Shown: positions 1 to 7,930, counted from the first letter of the stretch. The stretch: DNA of 20,469 nt from JAGVNX01 sp035290965 (GCA_035290965.1 DATDTD010000030.1:1-20469); one strand, 5' to 3'. Numbers and translations: made by a program. The notes: a model not told the origin generated them from the sequence alone.

Positions 1-1250
1 CAGTAGGCGTTGTTGTTCGGCGTTGTGATTGTTCCCTTTGTGCTCTGGACAGCTGTTCCGTTGCTGTAGGCGAAAATATTGTTTTTGAAATTTGTTATTA
101 CAGAGCACTTTTCACCGGCTACCTGCCCTGTGTTTAAAATAATTGCCCCTCCGTTTGTTGCGTTTGAATTGTTGTCAAAAAAAGTGTTGTTGTAAAAATT
201 CGTAATTGTCATGGTTATAATACACGAACCGCCTTCACCGTCTGCGGTTCCAAAAAGAGAAATTGCCCCGCCGAATTTTGCAGAATTGCTTTTGAAAAGG
301 TTATTATAAAAATTTGTAATGGTTGAAGAATTGCCGCTAACACTTATGACTCCGCCGCTTCCGTTTATTGACCTGTTGTTTGAAAAAACATTGTTGTAAA
401 TGCCGGCAACTGTTGTTCCTGTGATTGATATTGCCACCCCCGAACCTGAGGGGGCAGTGTTGTCGGAAAAATTATTGTCATGAATCGTTGTTACAGGGGA
501 AGAAAAAGCGACTGCCCCGCCCGAGCTGCTTTGGCTTGTATTGTTTATTATTGTGTTGTTGCCGAAATTTACTACTGTGCCGCTTGCAAGGAATGCAAAG
601 CCGCCGCCGGATGTAGCAGTATTGTTTTTGAACAGGTTGCTGTTTACATCAAAAACTTTTGCATTGGAACCAATGTTTATTCCCGCGCCGCTGGTAGTGG
701 CGGAATTGTTGTCGTGAATATTGCTGTCGTGGATTGAATTAAAGAATTTTGCAAAGCTAATCAAAATTCCAGTTTTTGCATAGCCAACAACCAAATGTGC
801 GAAATCGTTTGAATCGGGAACCAGGCCCGCACTGGTGGAAAGATTAATGGCGTTTGAATAATCCCTGCCTTTTGCTGTTCCGCAATTCGCATCATTGCTT
901 GTTCCCGTTATTGTGTCTCCCACAGAACAGTCGTTTTCGCTTGTAAAAACAATTTTTGAAGCGGCAGTTCCTTTTGCAATCAGAACTCCCTTGTTTGTTA
1001 TGTTCAAATCAGTGTTTCCTGCGGGAGTTGCCTTGAATTTTACTACAGTGCCCGGATTAATGGTCAGCTGGCAGTTTTCAACATCAACATTTGAATCTGC
1101 ATTGATGAAATAAGTGTTGCCCGAAGTCCAGGTAACGTTTGCATCCCCGCTGTTGCAGACTGCCTGTGTTATGGTTACTATTGCGCCGAATGCGTTCGGC
1201 AGAATAATAAAAACCAAAAGCAATGTGAAAAGAAAAGCAAATTTCCTCAT
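1..1250 (-). CDS. Secreted parallel beta-helix protein with Pmp-like FxxN/GGAI repeats (C-terminus beyond window)
   Basis: The frame is open from ATG 1250 to the window edge (416 codons), so the C-terminus is missing. Residues 1-19 form a Sec signal peptide (hydrophobic core, likely cleavage after NAFG). From about residue 165 onward there are roughly eight imperfect repeats of 27-38 residues. They are built on F-x-N-N-x-F followed by GGA[IV] or GSG, for example FKSNSAKFGGAI and FDNNSNATNGGAI. FxxN and GGAI are the hallmark of chlamydial polymorphic membrane protein repeats, and such repeats fold as a right-handed parallel beta-helix. Residues 20-160 contain several Cys and a CQLTINPGTVVKF-type stretch typical of beta-helix N-caps. 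ATG 1250 is preceded by a GAGGA-type ribosome site (about 1258-1262) and a TATA-like element at 1280-1288. It lies directly downstream of the archaeosortase gene. Inference: an exported surface protein, possibly processed by that enzyme; the sorting signal would lie in the missing end. The ligand is unknown. Confidence 0.85.
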   Translation of the reverse strand, partial: MRKFAFLFTLLLVFIILPNAFGAIVTITQAVCNSGDANVTWTSGNTYFINADSNVDVENCQLTINPGTVVKFKATPAGNTDLNITNKGVLIAKGTAASKIVFTSENDCSVGDTITGTSNDANCGTAKGRDYSNAINLSTSAGLVPDSNDFAHLVVGYAKTGILISFAKFFNSIHDSNIHDNNSATTSGAGINIGSNAKVFDVNSNLFKNNTATSGGGFAFLASGTVVNFGNNTIINNTSQSSSGGAVAFSSPVTTIHDNNFSDNTAPSGSGVAISITGTTVAGIYNNVFSNNRSINGSGGVISVSGNSSTITNFYNNLFKSNSAKFGGAISLFGTADGEGGSCIITMTITNFYNNTFFDNNSNATNGGAIILNTGQVAGEKCSVITNFKNNIFAYSNGTAVQSTKGTITTPNNNAY

Positions 1251-1279
1251 TTTTATTCCTCTACTTAATAGGATTTTTT

Positions 1280-1288
1280 TTTATAAAA
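1280..1288 (-). promoter_or_regulatory. TATA-like box ahead of the beta-helix protein gene
   Basis: On the minus strand this reads TTTTATAAA, centred about 34 bp before ATG 1250. That is the usual archaeal spacing for a start site a few bases upstream of the codon. The 52-bp gap from the archaeosortase could therefore hold its own promoter, although co-transcription is equally possible. Confidence 0.4.
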
Positions 1289-1302
1289 GGCTTTGCTTTT
1301 TT

Positions 1303-1878
1303 TTATCCCTGTTTTTTGTTTTCATTTTCGTTTTTTATTGCCCAGTAAAACCATGCAATGTATGCGATTGCGATAGTTAAAAACAAAAAAATCCTGAACA
1401 GGACATTGTGCGCTAATTCAATTGTTGAAATATCCGCGCTTGAAAGAATTATCAGGCTTGTTGCAGTTATGCGCAGGAAATTGAATGCAACAGCGACAAG
1501 CGCCCCAAAGATTGCGCCTAAAATTCTTTTTCTCCAGGAAATTCCAATGCTCGCGATTATTGCGGAAACAAGAATGAACAATTCCTGCAGCCCAGTGCAT
1601 AACTCTGAAATCTGTATCTGAACCCCGTTCTGCAGGAAAATCACTGCGCTTTCCTGCACTGAAACATTCCCTTGAAAACCGAAAACTCCCAGGATTCCAA
1701 GCTCTGCCTGCGCAACTGCATTTTCTACTGCAGTTATGGGAACAAGCGAAACAATGCTTGAAATAAATATGTAAACTACAATGAAAAAAAGCAGGAATCT
1801 TCCTGTTTTTACGGCATCAAGCCTGTCAATCCTGAATCCGAAGCTGAAAAAATTTTTCCCTTCTTTTTTCTGCTGCAT
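1303..1878 (-). CDS. Archaeosortase/exosortase-family transpeptidase
   Basis: Multi-pass membrane protein of 191 aa. It carries the three catalytic residues of the exosortase/archaeosortase family in the right order and setting: Cys94 in ELCTGLQE, Arg136 in FNFLRIT and His157 in ELAHNVLFR, each beside a hydrophobic helix. Members are membrane cysteine transpeptidases that recognise a C-terminal tripartite signal (short motif, helix, basic tail) on exported proteins, remove it and often attach a lipid. The subfamily cannot be named from sequence alone. ATG 1878 is preferred over TTG 1887, because a strong TATA box at 1911-1923 would start transcription near 1890. It is followed by a secreted beta-helix protein in the same direction, and sortase-substrate pairs are often neighbours. 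The 1582-aa protein at 12833-17581 is another candidate client. Function is fairly certain by motif; the client pairing is inference. Confidence 0.85.
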   Translation of the reverse strand: MQQKKEGKNFFSFGFRIDRLDAVKTGRFLLFFIVVYIFISSIVSLVPITAVENAVAQAELGILGVFGFQGNVSVQESAVIFLQNGVQIQISELCTGLQELFILVSAIIASIGISWRKRILGAIFGALVAVAFNFLRITATSLIILSSADISTIELAHNVLFRIFLFLTIAIAYIAWFYWAIKNENENKKQG

Positions 1879-1910
1879 AAGAAACAAGCCGCCTGAGAAT
1901 GTATGTTAAT

Positions 1911-1923
1911 TCTTTTATATAAG
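1911..1923 (-). promoter_or_regulatory. TATA box of the archaeosortase gene
   Basis: The minus strand reads CTTATATAAAAGA, a near-consensus archaeal TATA box centred about 39 bp upstream of ATG 1878. It implies a short leader of roughly 10-15 nt. Confidence 0.65.
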
Positions 1924-1937
1924 TCTGCCTTTTTCCT

Positions 1938-2321
1938 TCAAATTAATTCGACTTTCGGGTTTTCTTCAAAGTGTTTGTCTCCGGTCAGGATTGTTGCATT
2001 CAATTGCTTTTGTTTCGCTAAAAGAAGAGCGTCAACCAATCCAAAGTTTTTGTGTTTTTTTCTTTTTTCAAACTTTATTTCAGCGGCTTCGAGCCAGTCG
2101 TTTGAAAAGGTTTCAACGACAGCGGAATCTGACTTTATTATAAACTGGATTTTGGAAAAATCTGTTTTTTCTCCCAAAGCCCAAAATTTTATTTCCGCAA
2201 GGCAGACATCCAGAGTGAACAATTCGTTTTCTTTTTTTTCAATTATTTTTTTTGCTTTTTCCCCGATTGCAGATGCCTTGAAATATTCTATCCAGGCATA
2301 GCTGTCTATAATGAATTTCAT
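1938..2321 (-). CDS. vapC: VapC-type PIN-domain ribonuclease toxin
   Basis: A 127-aa single PIN domain, the usual size for VapC toxins. The acidic metal-binding residues are all visible: Asp6 in MKFIIDSYAW, Glu43 in LAEIKFW, Asp97 in GLVDALLLAK and Asp115 in LTGDKHF. PIN toxins are Mg/Mn-dependent ribonucleases that cut tRNA, rRNA or mRNA and are held inactive by a paired antitoxin. It starts 10 bp after the stop of an AbrB-type antitoxin gene, the classic antitoxin-first order. No key catalytic residue is missing, so the toxin is probably active. The RNA target cannot be predicted. The tight pairing and full motif set make the call secure. Confidence 0.92.
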   Translation of the reverse strand: MKFIIDSYAWIEYFKASAIGEKAKKIIEKKENELFTLDVCLAEIKFWALGEKTDFSKIQFIIKSDSAVVETFSNDWLEAAEIKFEKRKKHKNFGLVDALLLAKQKQLNATILTGDKHFEENPKVELI

Positions 2322-2331
2322 TGAACCACTT

Positions 2332-2532
2332 TCAGAATTCCCGTTCTTCCATTTCCCTCTTGAAAGATTTTGCGCCTTTGGCTATTCCAAAGCCGCTTAC
2401 TCTTTTCAAAGAAGTAATGTCCAAATTTACTTTTTCCCCTTCCCTCAAGCCAAGCTTTTTCGCGGCTTCGCTCGGAATCCTTGTTCCCAAGGAATTGCCC
2501 CACTTTTTCACTTCAACAGTAACGTTAACCAC
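2332..2532 (-). CDS. vapB: VapB-type antitoxin, SpoVT/AbrB (MazE-like) fold
   Basis: A 66-aa protein whose first 45 residues match the swapped-hairpin AbrB/MazE DNA-binding fold: VKKWGNSLGTRIP, then AAKKLGLREGEKVNLDI. The basic C-terminal tail (KGAKSFKREMEEREF) is the part that usually wraps and blocks the PIN toxin. The start is GTG 2532, chosen because GGTGA lies 4 nt ahead of it. The same arrangement precedes the PAC2 gene. The gene is followed 10 bp later by vapC. Autoregulation is likely: a perfect inverted repeat at 2572-2593 lies 40-61 bp upstream, in the core promoter region. AbrB-type antitoxins bind such palindromes as antitoxin or toxin-antitoxin complexes. Confidence 0.9.
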   Translation of the reverse strand: MVNVTVEVKKWGNSLGTRIPSEAAKKLGLREGEKVNLDITSLKRVSGFGIAKGAKSFKREMEEREF

Positions 2533-2571
2533 AAAATCACCGGTAAAAACAGTGCACCGAACAAAATAAAA

Positions 2572-2593
2572 AGTTATACTATTTAGTATAACT
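2572..2593. promoter_or_regulatory. Palindromic operator candidate at the vapBC promoter
   Basis: A perfect 9-bp inverted repeat, AGTTATACT-ATTT-AGTATAACT, sits 40 bp upstream of the vapB GTG. It is A/T-rich and overlaps or abuts the likely TATA region of the vapBC promoter. Binding there would block transcription-factor access. This position and symmetry fit autorepression by the VapBC complex; binding itself is inference. Confidence 0.65.
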
Positions 2594-2712
2594 AATTCAA
2601 CCTTGCAGAGTTTACAAAAGAACGCCGCGGGGAAACAAATAGGGAAATATTTTTGATGGCAAGCATTGTGCCAATGCTTTCAAAAGCGAATGCAGCGGGC
2701 GTTTGGAAAGGC

Positions 2713-2724
2713 TTTTTATATAAG
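2713..2724 (+). promoter_or_regulatory. TATA box of the pilus ATPase gene
   Basis: TTTTTATATAAG is a strong archaeal TATA box. Transcription would start near 2745, downstream of the ATG at 2656. This rules out the long N-terminal extension of the open frame and supports the start near 2770. Confidence 0.65.
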
Positions 2725-2769
2725 TTTATTTCTTTTAATAATAACCAAATTTTTTTAACGGTGTTGCTT

Positions 2770-5085
2770 TTGAAGATCGGGAATTTTGAAGTCGGGGACT
2801 ATGTAATAAGGGAAGAGGGCGGCAAGAAGCACTTGGTTTTCGACTGCAGGAACTGCGTTTACGGCGCAAGCATGGGCGATGATTTCCACTGCAGGTTTCA
2901 TGCGATTGCGATTCTCTCGGAAATAGACGCGGATTTGATAATCTGCTCGGAAGTTTATGAAAGAGTTTACGATGAAGAACAGTCAAAAATTCTTTCAGAG
3001 ATTGCGGCTTTGAGGCAGAAATTCAATGTCGAAAGCGTCTGGAGCTACAGCCATCTCGGGGCGCCTGCAAAGGAGTGCGAGCAGTTTTTTTCCGGAAGGC
3101 ACGACACTCTCGTTAAAATAACCCATGATTTGATTGCCTTTGACCCTTTGCTTGCATATCTCACTCTGCTGAAGGAAATCCGCATTGAAAAAACAAAAAC
3201 CGCGGACTCCCCTCCAGAATACGGAAAATGCACTGTTCCCTTTGTCGAAACCCTTGAATATGTTCGGAAAGGATTTGAATCCACAAAGCTTATCCAGAAA
3301 AGCCGCGACATTCTTACAAAGCTGAAAGAAGACCCGAATACAAACGATGTTTACAAAATTATTTTTGAAGCAGAGGTAAAGCCGAGTTTTATAGGCTCAA
3401 GGCTTTTGTTCAAGGAAGTAGAACAGCTCGAGCTCCTTGATGAATACACTGTTTTGAAATCAAGCGTCCAGATTTTCAAGCATCCAGACAAGACAGAGGC
3501 GCTTTATTTCATTAATCCCCCGGAATATTCCCTCCCTCCTGAACAGTATTTTGTAATGAGCAAGACAAAGGAAATTGTAGCAGGTTATAAGCCGGGAAAA
3601 ATTTCTCTGAGCTCTCTTGCAAAATCGCGCAGATACTTTGAAAGAATTTACGAATCTACAATCAAGGATGTTGCGCGCGAAAACAAGGTTCAATTGACAA
3701 ACGAGGAAATTGCGGAGCTTTCGGAAATCGTTGCAAGGTATACTGTGGGCTATGGAATTCTTGAAATTTTGCTTTCGGACAAAAACCTTACTGATGTTTT
3801 TTTGGATTCTCCGATTGGACAAAGGCCTTTGTATGTGGTGCATTCGGAATTCGGGCAGTGCCAGACAAATATCCTGTACACGCAGGATGAGGCAGAAGGG
3901 CTTGTAAGCAAGCTTAGGGCAATGTCTGCAAGGCCTTTTGATGAGGCTCATCCTGTGCTTGATTTTGATTTGCCGGATATGGAAACAAGGACAGCGATTA
4001 TAGGGCCTCCTCTTGCCCCCGATGGAATTGCTTTTGCTTTTCGCCTGCACAAGGTTACTCCCTGGACTCTGCCGCAGTTCATGGATTTGAATTTTTTGAA
4101 TCCGCTTGCCGCAGGGCTGATTTCTTTTTTCATTGACAACCAGGCAAGCACTTTGATTACGGGAAGCAGGGGCTCGGGAAAAACCTCCCTGCTTACTGCG
4201 TGCGTGCTTGAAATTCTGCAGAACATAAGGATTATTGTGCAGGAAGACACTCTTGAGCTTCCAGTCCCCTATCTCAAGGAAATAGGCTTTAATGTCCAGC
4301 GCTTAAAAACAAGAAGCCCGATTTCTGTTTCAAAAACAGAATCTGAAGTTGCTCCTGAAGAGGCTTTGAGGACTGCTTTGCGCCTTGGAGATTCTGCTTT
4401 GGTTATTGGAGAAGTGAGAAGCAAGGAGGCAAAGGTTTTGTACGAGGCAATGAGAATCGGGGCAGCGGGAAACATTGTGATTGGGACTGTTCATGGAGAA
4501 TCCGCTTACAGTGTCTGGGACAGGGTTGTGAATGATTTGGGAGTTCCGAGCACGAGCTTCAAGGCTACTGACCTTGTTGTTGTTGCCCGCCCTATACGAT
4601 TTGCGGGCTCTTTGAAAAAAACAAAGCGCGTTGTCCAGATAACAGAAGTGAAAAAGCACTGGATTGAAGACCCCGAAAGAGAGGGCGGCCTGCTTGATCT
4701 GATGCTTTACGATGCGAAAAAAGACAATCTTGAACTTCTGGAGGACAATTTGAAGGAATCTGAATTGTTTTCAAAAATTTTGAAAGTGAGCGGCCTGACA
4801 ATGAAGGAAATCTGGGAGGACATTAAAATGCGCGGCTCCTCAAAGGCATTTTTGGTTGAATTGAAGCGCAAATACAATATTCCGAAATTATTGGAAGCGG
4901 AAAACACTGTCCTCTGCAACAACAAGCTAATGCTTTTCAAGGAAGAGCAGATTTTAGCAGGGGAAAAAATAGATTATGCGCAGGTTTTGGGAAAATGGAA
5001 ATTCTGGGTGCAGAATACTTTCCTGCCGAGATTCATAAAAAAGCCCGAGGCAAAGCCAGTGCAGAAAACAGCAAAGGCGAAGTGA
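2770..5085 (+). CDS. Type IV pilus/Tad-like assembly ATPase (VirB11/GspE/TadA family)
   Basis: A 771-aa cytoplasmic secretion ATPase that would power pilus assembly together with the platform protein encoded next. Walker A is GSRGSGKT at residues 465-472. An Asp box QEDTLEL follows. Walker B is ALVIGE with the Glu near residue 548, and a His box GTVHGE has His at 575. All motifs are intact. The region before Walker A (about residues 290-460) fits the N2 domain of GspE/FlaI/TadA proteins. The first 45 residues hold CxxC (26, 29) and HCxxH (40-44), a possible metal site. A 150-residue tail follows the core. TTG 2770 is preferred because GGTG lies 6 nt ahead and a TATA box at 2713-2724 places the RNA start near 2745. 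GTG 2761 is the alternative, and ATG 2656 would lie upstream of the RNA start. The platform gene begins 25 bp later. Confidence 0.9.
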   Translation: MKIGNFEVGDYVIREEGGKKHLVFDCRNCVYGASMGDDFHCRFHAIAILSEIDADLIICSEVYERVYDEEQSKILSEIAALRQKFNVESVWSYSHLGAPAKECEQFFSGRHDTLVKITHDLIAFDPLLAYLTLLKEIRIEKTKTADSPPEYGKCTVPFVETLEYVRKGFESTKLIQKSRDILTKLKEDPNTNDVYKIIFEAEVKPSFIGSRLLFKEVEQLELLDEYTVLKSSVQIFKHPDKTEALYFINPPEYSLPPEQYFVMSKTKEIVAGYKPGKISLSSLAKSRRYFERIYESTIKDVARENKVQLTNEEIAELSEIVARYTVGYGILEILLSDKNLTDVFLDSPIGQRPLYVVHSEFGQCQTNILYTQDEAEGLVSKLRAMSARPFDEAHPVLDFDLPDMETRTAIIGPPLAPDGIAFAFRLHKVTPWTLPQFMDLNFLNPLAAGLISFFIDNQASTLITGSRGSGKTSLLTACVLEILQNIRIIVQEDTLELPVPYLKEIGFNVQRLKTRSPISVSKTESEVAPEEALRTALRLGDSALVIGEVRSKEAKVLYEAMRIGAAGNIVIGTVHGESAYSVWDRVVNDLGVPSTSFKATDLVVVARPIRFAGSLKKTKRVVQITEVKKHWIEDPEREGGLLDLMLYDAKKDNLELLEDNLKESELFSKILKVSGLTMKEIWEDIKMRGSSKAFLVELKRKYNIPKLLEAENTVLCNNKLMLFKEEQILAGEKIDYAQVLGKWKFWVQNTFLPRFIKKPEAKPVQKTAKAK

Positions 5086-5110
5086 GCAAAATTTTTTTTA
5101 ATGATTTTTT

Positions 5111-7402
5111 ATGGCTGACAAAAAGAAAACAGAGTTTTTCGAGCCCGAGGTTTCTCCCGGAGAATTGTACAGCAAAATAATTGTAAGCAGGGAGGAATTC
5201 GACAGGGGCGAGAGAGAGCTCGTAAAAAGAAAAGAGCCGCGCTTTGTGGAATTCTGCAAATCTGTTTACAAAAGATTCCCTTCTCTGGGGGGAAAGGCTG
5301 TTTTCACTCCCAAGCACAGGGAGGCAATTGATTTTTTAAGGTGGGATTTGAAGGCTGAGGAATTTTCCGCAACTGCAAAATTCACAATGATTCTTGCAAT
5401 GGCGCTCGGAATAATCGCGGCAGTGCTGCTGTTGTTTTCGCCAGTGTTTGAAATAGTACTGGTTGCAGCACAGTTTGATTTGCTTGCCTATGTTTATATT
5501 TTCGGCCCCTTTATTGCGATTGCGCTCTATCTGACTTTTTATGTCCAGCAGTACCCCTTAAATGCCGCAAAGAAGGAGCAGACAAAGGCGCTCGGATATG
5601 TCCCTGAAATAGTGGGCTATATGGCAATGTCAATGAAGCTTGTTCCAAATCTTGAAAAATCAATCGAGTTCGCGGCGCAGCACGGCCGCGGAAAAATCGC
5701 TGAGGATTTCCGGCGCCTGCTCTGGGAAACTCAGATTGGCTTGTTCCATTCGCTTTCCGAAGGGCTTGACGATCTTGCATACAGATGGGGGCAGTTCAGC
5801 TCGGAGTTCAAGCAGGCATTGATGATGGTGCGCGCAAGCGTGCTTGAAAACACTGAGGCAAAGCGCTATCAATTATTGGACAAGACAATGGAAACAGTCC
5901 TCGATTCAATAAAAAACAAAATGGAGCAGTACGCAAGAAACCTTTCACAGCCTTCCACAATGCTTTTTTATGTCGGGGTATTATTGCCGCTGATCCTGAT
6001 TATTATTCTTCCTGTGGGAAGCGCTTTTTCGGGAACTTCCATGGCAATGCCGGGAATCCTGATTGCGATTTACAATATTATTATTCCGATTGTCACTATT
6101 ATTTTCGCGCGCCAGGTTATTTCACAGCGCCCCCCTACTTATATTCCTCCCAAGATTCCCGACAATTTTCCGGGGCTTCCTAAAAAAGGCACAATGAAAA
6201 TAGGAAAATCCGGAGTAAACATTCTCATGGTTTCCGCAATTATTCTCATTGCGGGAATAGGGCTTTCTGTTTTTGCCTCTCAGGAGGGGCTGCCTCCAAA
6301 ATCTTTGTTCGGGGCAGAAGCGCAGCTGCTTCCGGCAGACCCCGATCCAGTGCAGATAATCATAAGGGAAAAGGACTCCGCGGATTTTTTTGAGCCCGGA
6401 GGAAGGCGCTATCGGGAATTGTTGGCTGAAGGAAAAAAAGACGCGCAGGCAAAAAATCTCCTTGCAGTTGAAAAGCAGAAATTTTTCATGGAGCCGAAAA
6501 ACGATGCCACTCCCTATAACCTTGTTTTCGGAATCATTATGAGCATTTCGATTGCGATTTTTGTTTTTGTTTATTACAACAATGTTTACAAGCGCAAAAT
6601 CCAGAAGGAAATAATGCAGATGGAATCCGAATTCAAGGACTCCCTATACATCCTTGCCTCGCGCCTCGGGGAGAACAAGCCTGTCGAAGAGGCCCTGAAG
6701 CATACTAAAAACTTTCTTCCGAATCTCCTTGTTTCGCAGAAGATTTTTGCAAAAACAGTTGAAAACATAGAGCTGCTTGGCATGCCGCTTGAACAGGCGG
6801 TTTTCGACAAAAATTACGGCTCGCTGAAAAACATGCCTTCGGAAATTATCCAGAGCGCAATGAAAATTCTGGTTGATTCAGTCGAGCTTGGAGTGAATGT
6901 CGCCGCAAGGACACTGATTTCGCTTTCGCTGCAGCTCTCAAATTCCGAAAAAGTAAACAGAATGCTTTCCACTCTGATTTCCGATGTTGTTTCAATGATG
7001 AAAACAATGGTTGTTTTCATTGCCCCTATTGTCCTTGGAGTGACGACTGCACTGCAGAAGATTGTAATGATTACTCTTGCGGGCATCGCCTCCAGCGAAA
7101 CAGTCCAGGGCCTGGGGGAAGGCACTGCAAGCGCGGGAACAGGCTTTTCCATTCCATTGCAGGGCATATCAGTAGAGGTTTTCCAGGACATGGTTACTCC
7201 AGTGCAGTTCCTGGTAATTGTAACTGTTTATGTGATAGAGCTTGTGGTAATAATGAGCTATTTTACGACAAAAATAGAGGAAGACAACGATCTGCTTGTG
7301 AAAATGAGCGTTGCAACTTCACTGCCGATTGCAGTAATTGTTTTCCTTGCTGCAGTGCTTGCCGCGAATGTTGTTGTCGGCGGATTTTTCGGCGGCGGTT
7401 GA
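5111..7402 (+). CDS. Type IV pilus/Tad-like platform membrane protein (FlaJ/TadC/GspF family)
   Basis: A 763-aa membrane protein that should form the inner platform on which the upstream ATPase acts. Visible architecture: a soluble N-terminus (1-90), helices near 91-113 and 124-145, then a cytoplasmic T2SSF-like helical domain (about 160-280). Helices follow near 284-303, 313-333 and 369-389, then a polar loop (about 390-465) likely outside the cell, and a helix at 468-490. A second T2SSF-like domain (about 495-630) precedes three terminal helices near 633-660, 697-718 and 736-758. Two T2SSF units in one chain match archaeal FlaJ-type proteins, which otherwise are usually shorter. The extra length is mostly the central loop and extra helices. 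ATG 5111 lies 25 bp after the ATPase stop, and the first pilin-like gene begins 1 bp after this stop, so an operon is likely. No clear ribosome site precedes it. Confidence 0.88.
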   Translation: MADKKKTEFFEPEVSPGELYSKIIVSREEFDRGERELVKRKEPRFVEFCKSVYKRFPSLGGKAVFTPKHREAIDFLRWDLKAEEFSATAKFTMILAMALGIIAAVLLLFSPVFEIVLVAAQFDLLAYVYIFGPFIAIALYLTFYVQQYPLNAAKKEQTKALGYVPEIVGYMAMSMKLVPNLEKSIEFAAQHGRGKIAEDFRRLLWETQIGLFHSLSEGLDDLAYRWGQFSSEFKQALMMVRASVLENTEAKRYQLLDKTMETVLDSIKNKMEQYARNLSQPSTMLFYVGVLLPLILIIILPVGSAFSGTSMAMPGILIAIYNIIIPIVTIIFARQVISQRPPTYIPPKIPDNFPGLPKKGTMKIGKSGVNILMVSAIILIAGIGLSVFASQEGLPPKSLFGAEAQLLPADPDPVQIIIREKDSADFFEPGGRRYRELLAEGKKDAQAKNLLAVEKQKFFMEPKNDATPYNLVFGIIMSISIAIFVFVYYNNVYKRKIQKEIMQMESEFKDSLYILASRLGENKPVEEALKHTKNFLPNLLVSQKIFAKTVENIELLGMPLEQAVFDKNYGSLKNMPSEIIQSAMKILVDSVELGVNVAARTLISLSLQLSNSEKVNRMLSTLISDVVSMMKTMVVFIAPIVLGVTTALQKIVMITLAGIASSETVQGLGEGTASAGTGFSIPLQGISVEVFQDMVTPVQFLVIVTVYVIELVVIMSYFTTKIEEDNDLLVKMSVATSLPIAVIVFLAAVLAANVVVGGFFGGG

Positions 7403-7403
7403 A

Positions 7404-7853
7404 TTGGGCATTGGAAAAGATTCGCGCGGGCAGGCCTTTGATGTTTACAGGCTGCTCATCGGAGCGCTAATCGGCATTGCAATCCTTGTTATTGTTGTTT
7501 CAATAATAAATTATCTTGAAACATGGAAATTCGAGGTGAGCCAGCGCCAGCTTTTTGAAGGCCTGGACAAGGCTGTGCAGACTCCGAATGGAGAGGTTGT
7601 CATTGAAAAAAACCTTACTTTGCGGCAGGGCGCTTTTTTTTCCGCAGAGGGCTTTGTGGAAAATTCGGGTTTGCAGCCCGGCTGTGTTGAAATCCGCGCA
7701 GCAAGCCTGAGCGCCTTTGAACTGCAGGGAACAAGTTTTTTGAAAATGAAATCAAACCTGCTTGTAACTGTTTATTACCAGTGCCTCAGAAACCAGCCAG
7801 ACTGCGAAACCTTCTGCATTGTTTCCTTTGAAAAGGAACTCAAAAAGCCATGA
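7404..7853 (+). CDS. Type IV pilin-like protein, class III signal peptide (QAFDVY type)
   Basis: With start TTG 7404 the protein is 149 aa and opens MGIGKDSRG/QAFDVYRLLIG followed by a 20-residue hydrophobic helix. That is the layout of an archaeal class III prepilin: a basic leader ending in Arg-Gly, cleavage before Gln, then the pilin helix. The mature N-terminus closely resembles that of the next pilin (QAFDVFKLLIAAI), so the two look like paralogues. The C-terminal domain has four Cys (in PGCVEI, YQCLRN, PDCETFC) that could form disulfides outside the cell. The gene begins 1 nt after the platform gene stop, so translation is probably coupled. Upstream ATG codons are absent from this frame, and longer starts would run inside the platform gene. 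Probably a minor pilin, since it is co-transcribed with the machine; the role is inferred. Confidence 0.8.
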   Translation: MGIGKDSRGQAFDVYRLLIGALIGIAILVIVVSIINYLETWKFEVSQRQLFEGLDKAVQTPNGEVVIEKNLTLRQGAFFSAEGFVENSGLQPGCVEIRAASLSAFELQGTSFLKMKSNLLVTVYYQCLRNQPDCETFCIVSFEKELKKP

Positions 7854-7856
7854 AAA

Positions 7857-7869
7857 CCTTTAAATATAA
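7857..7869 (+). promoter_or_regulatory. Promoter (TATA box) of the second pilin gene
   Basis: CCTTTAAATATAAG at 7857-7870 is a good archaeal TATA box, placing an RNA start near 7890-7895. It gives the following pilin its own promoter inside the pilus locus. Confidence 0.6.
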
Positions 7870-7880
7870 GAAACCAATTA

Positions 7881-7903
7881 TTATAATCAGAGTTTGATTA
7901 TAA
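7881..7903. promoter_or_regulatory. Inverted repeat over the predicted pilin transcription start
   Basis: A perfect 8-bp inverted repeat, TTATAATC-(7 nt)-GATTATAA, spans the transcription start predicted from the TATA box at 7857-7869. It could be an operator or form a 5'-leader hairpin. Its function is inference. Confidence 0.5.
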
Positions 7904-7930
7904 ATTTACTTTTGATTCGGGTGGTAAAAA

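Noticed and set aside
1..250. Repetitive look suggesting a CRISPR array
   Set aside because: The repetition is imperfect, follows codons and encodes FxxN/GGAI protein repeats; no constant repeat with unique spacers exists.
425..1380. Plus-strand frames in the first 1.4 kb
   Set aside because: They oppose the continuous secreted beta-helix frame and have no start signals or family features.
2653..2769. Longer N-terminus of the pilus ATPase from the codons at 2653/2656
   Set aside because: The predicted RNA start from the TATA box at 2713-2724 is downstream of it, and the extra stretch has Asn/Phe-rich non-coding character.
3460..4050. 196-codon minus-strand frame inside the ATPase gene
   Set aside because: Composition (many Cys, Arg, His) and lack of any motif mark it as the complement of a real gene.
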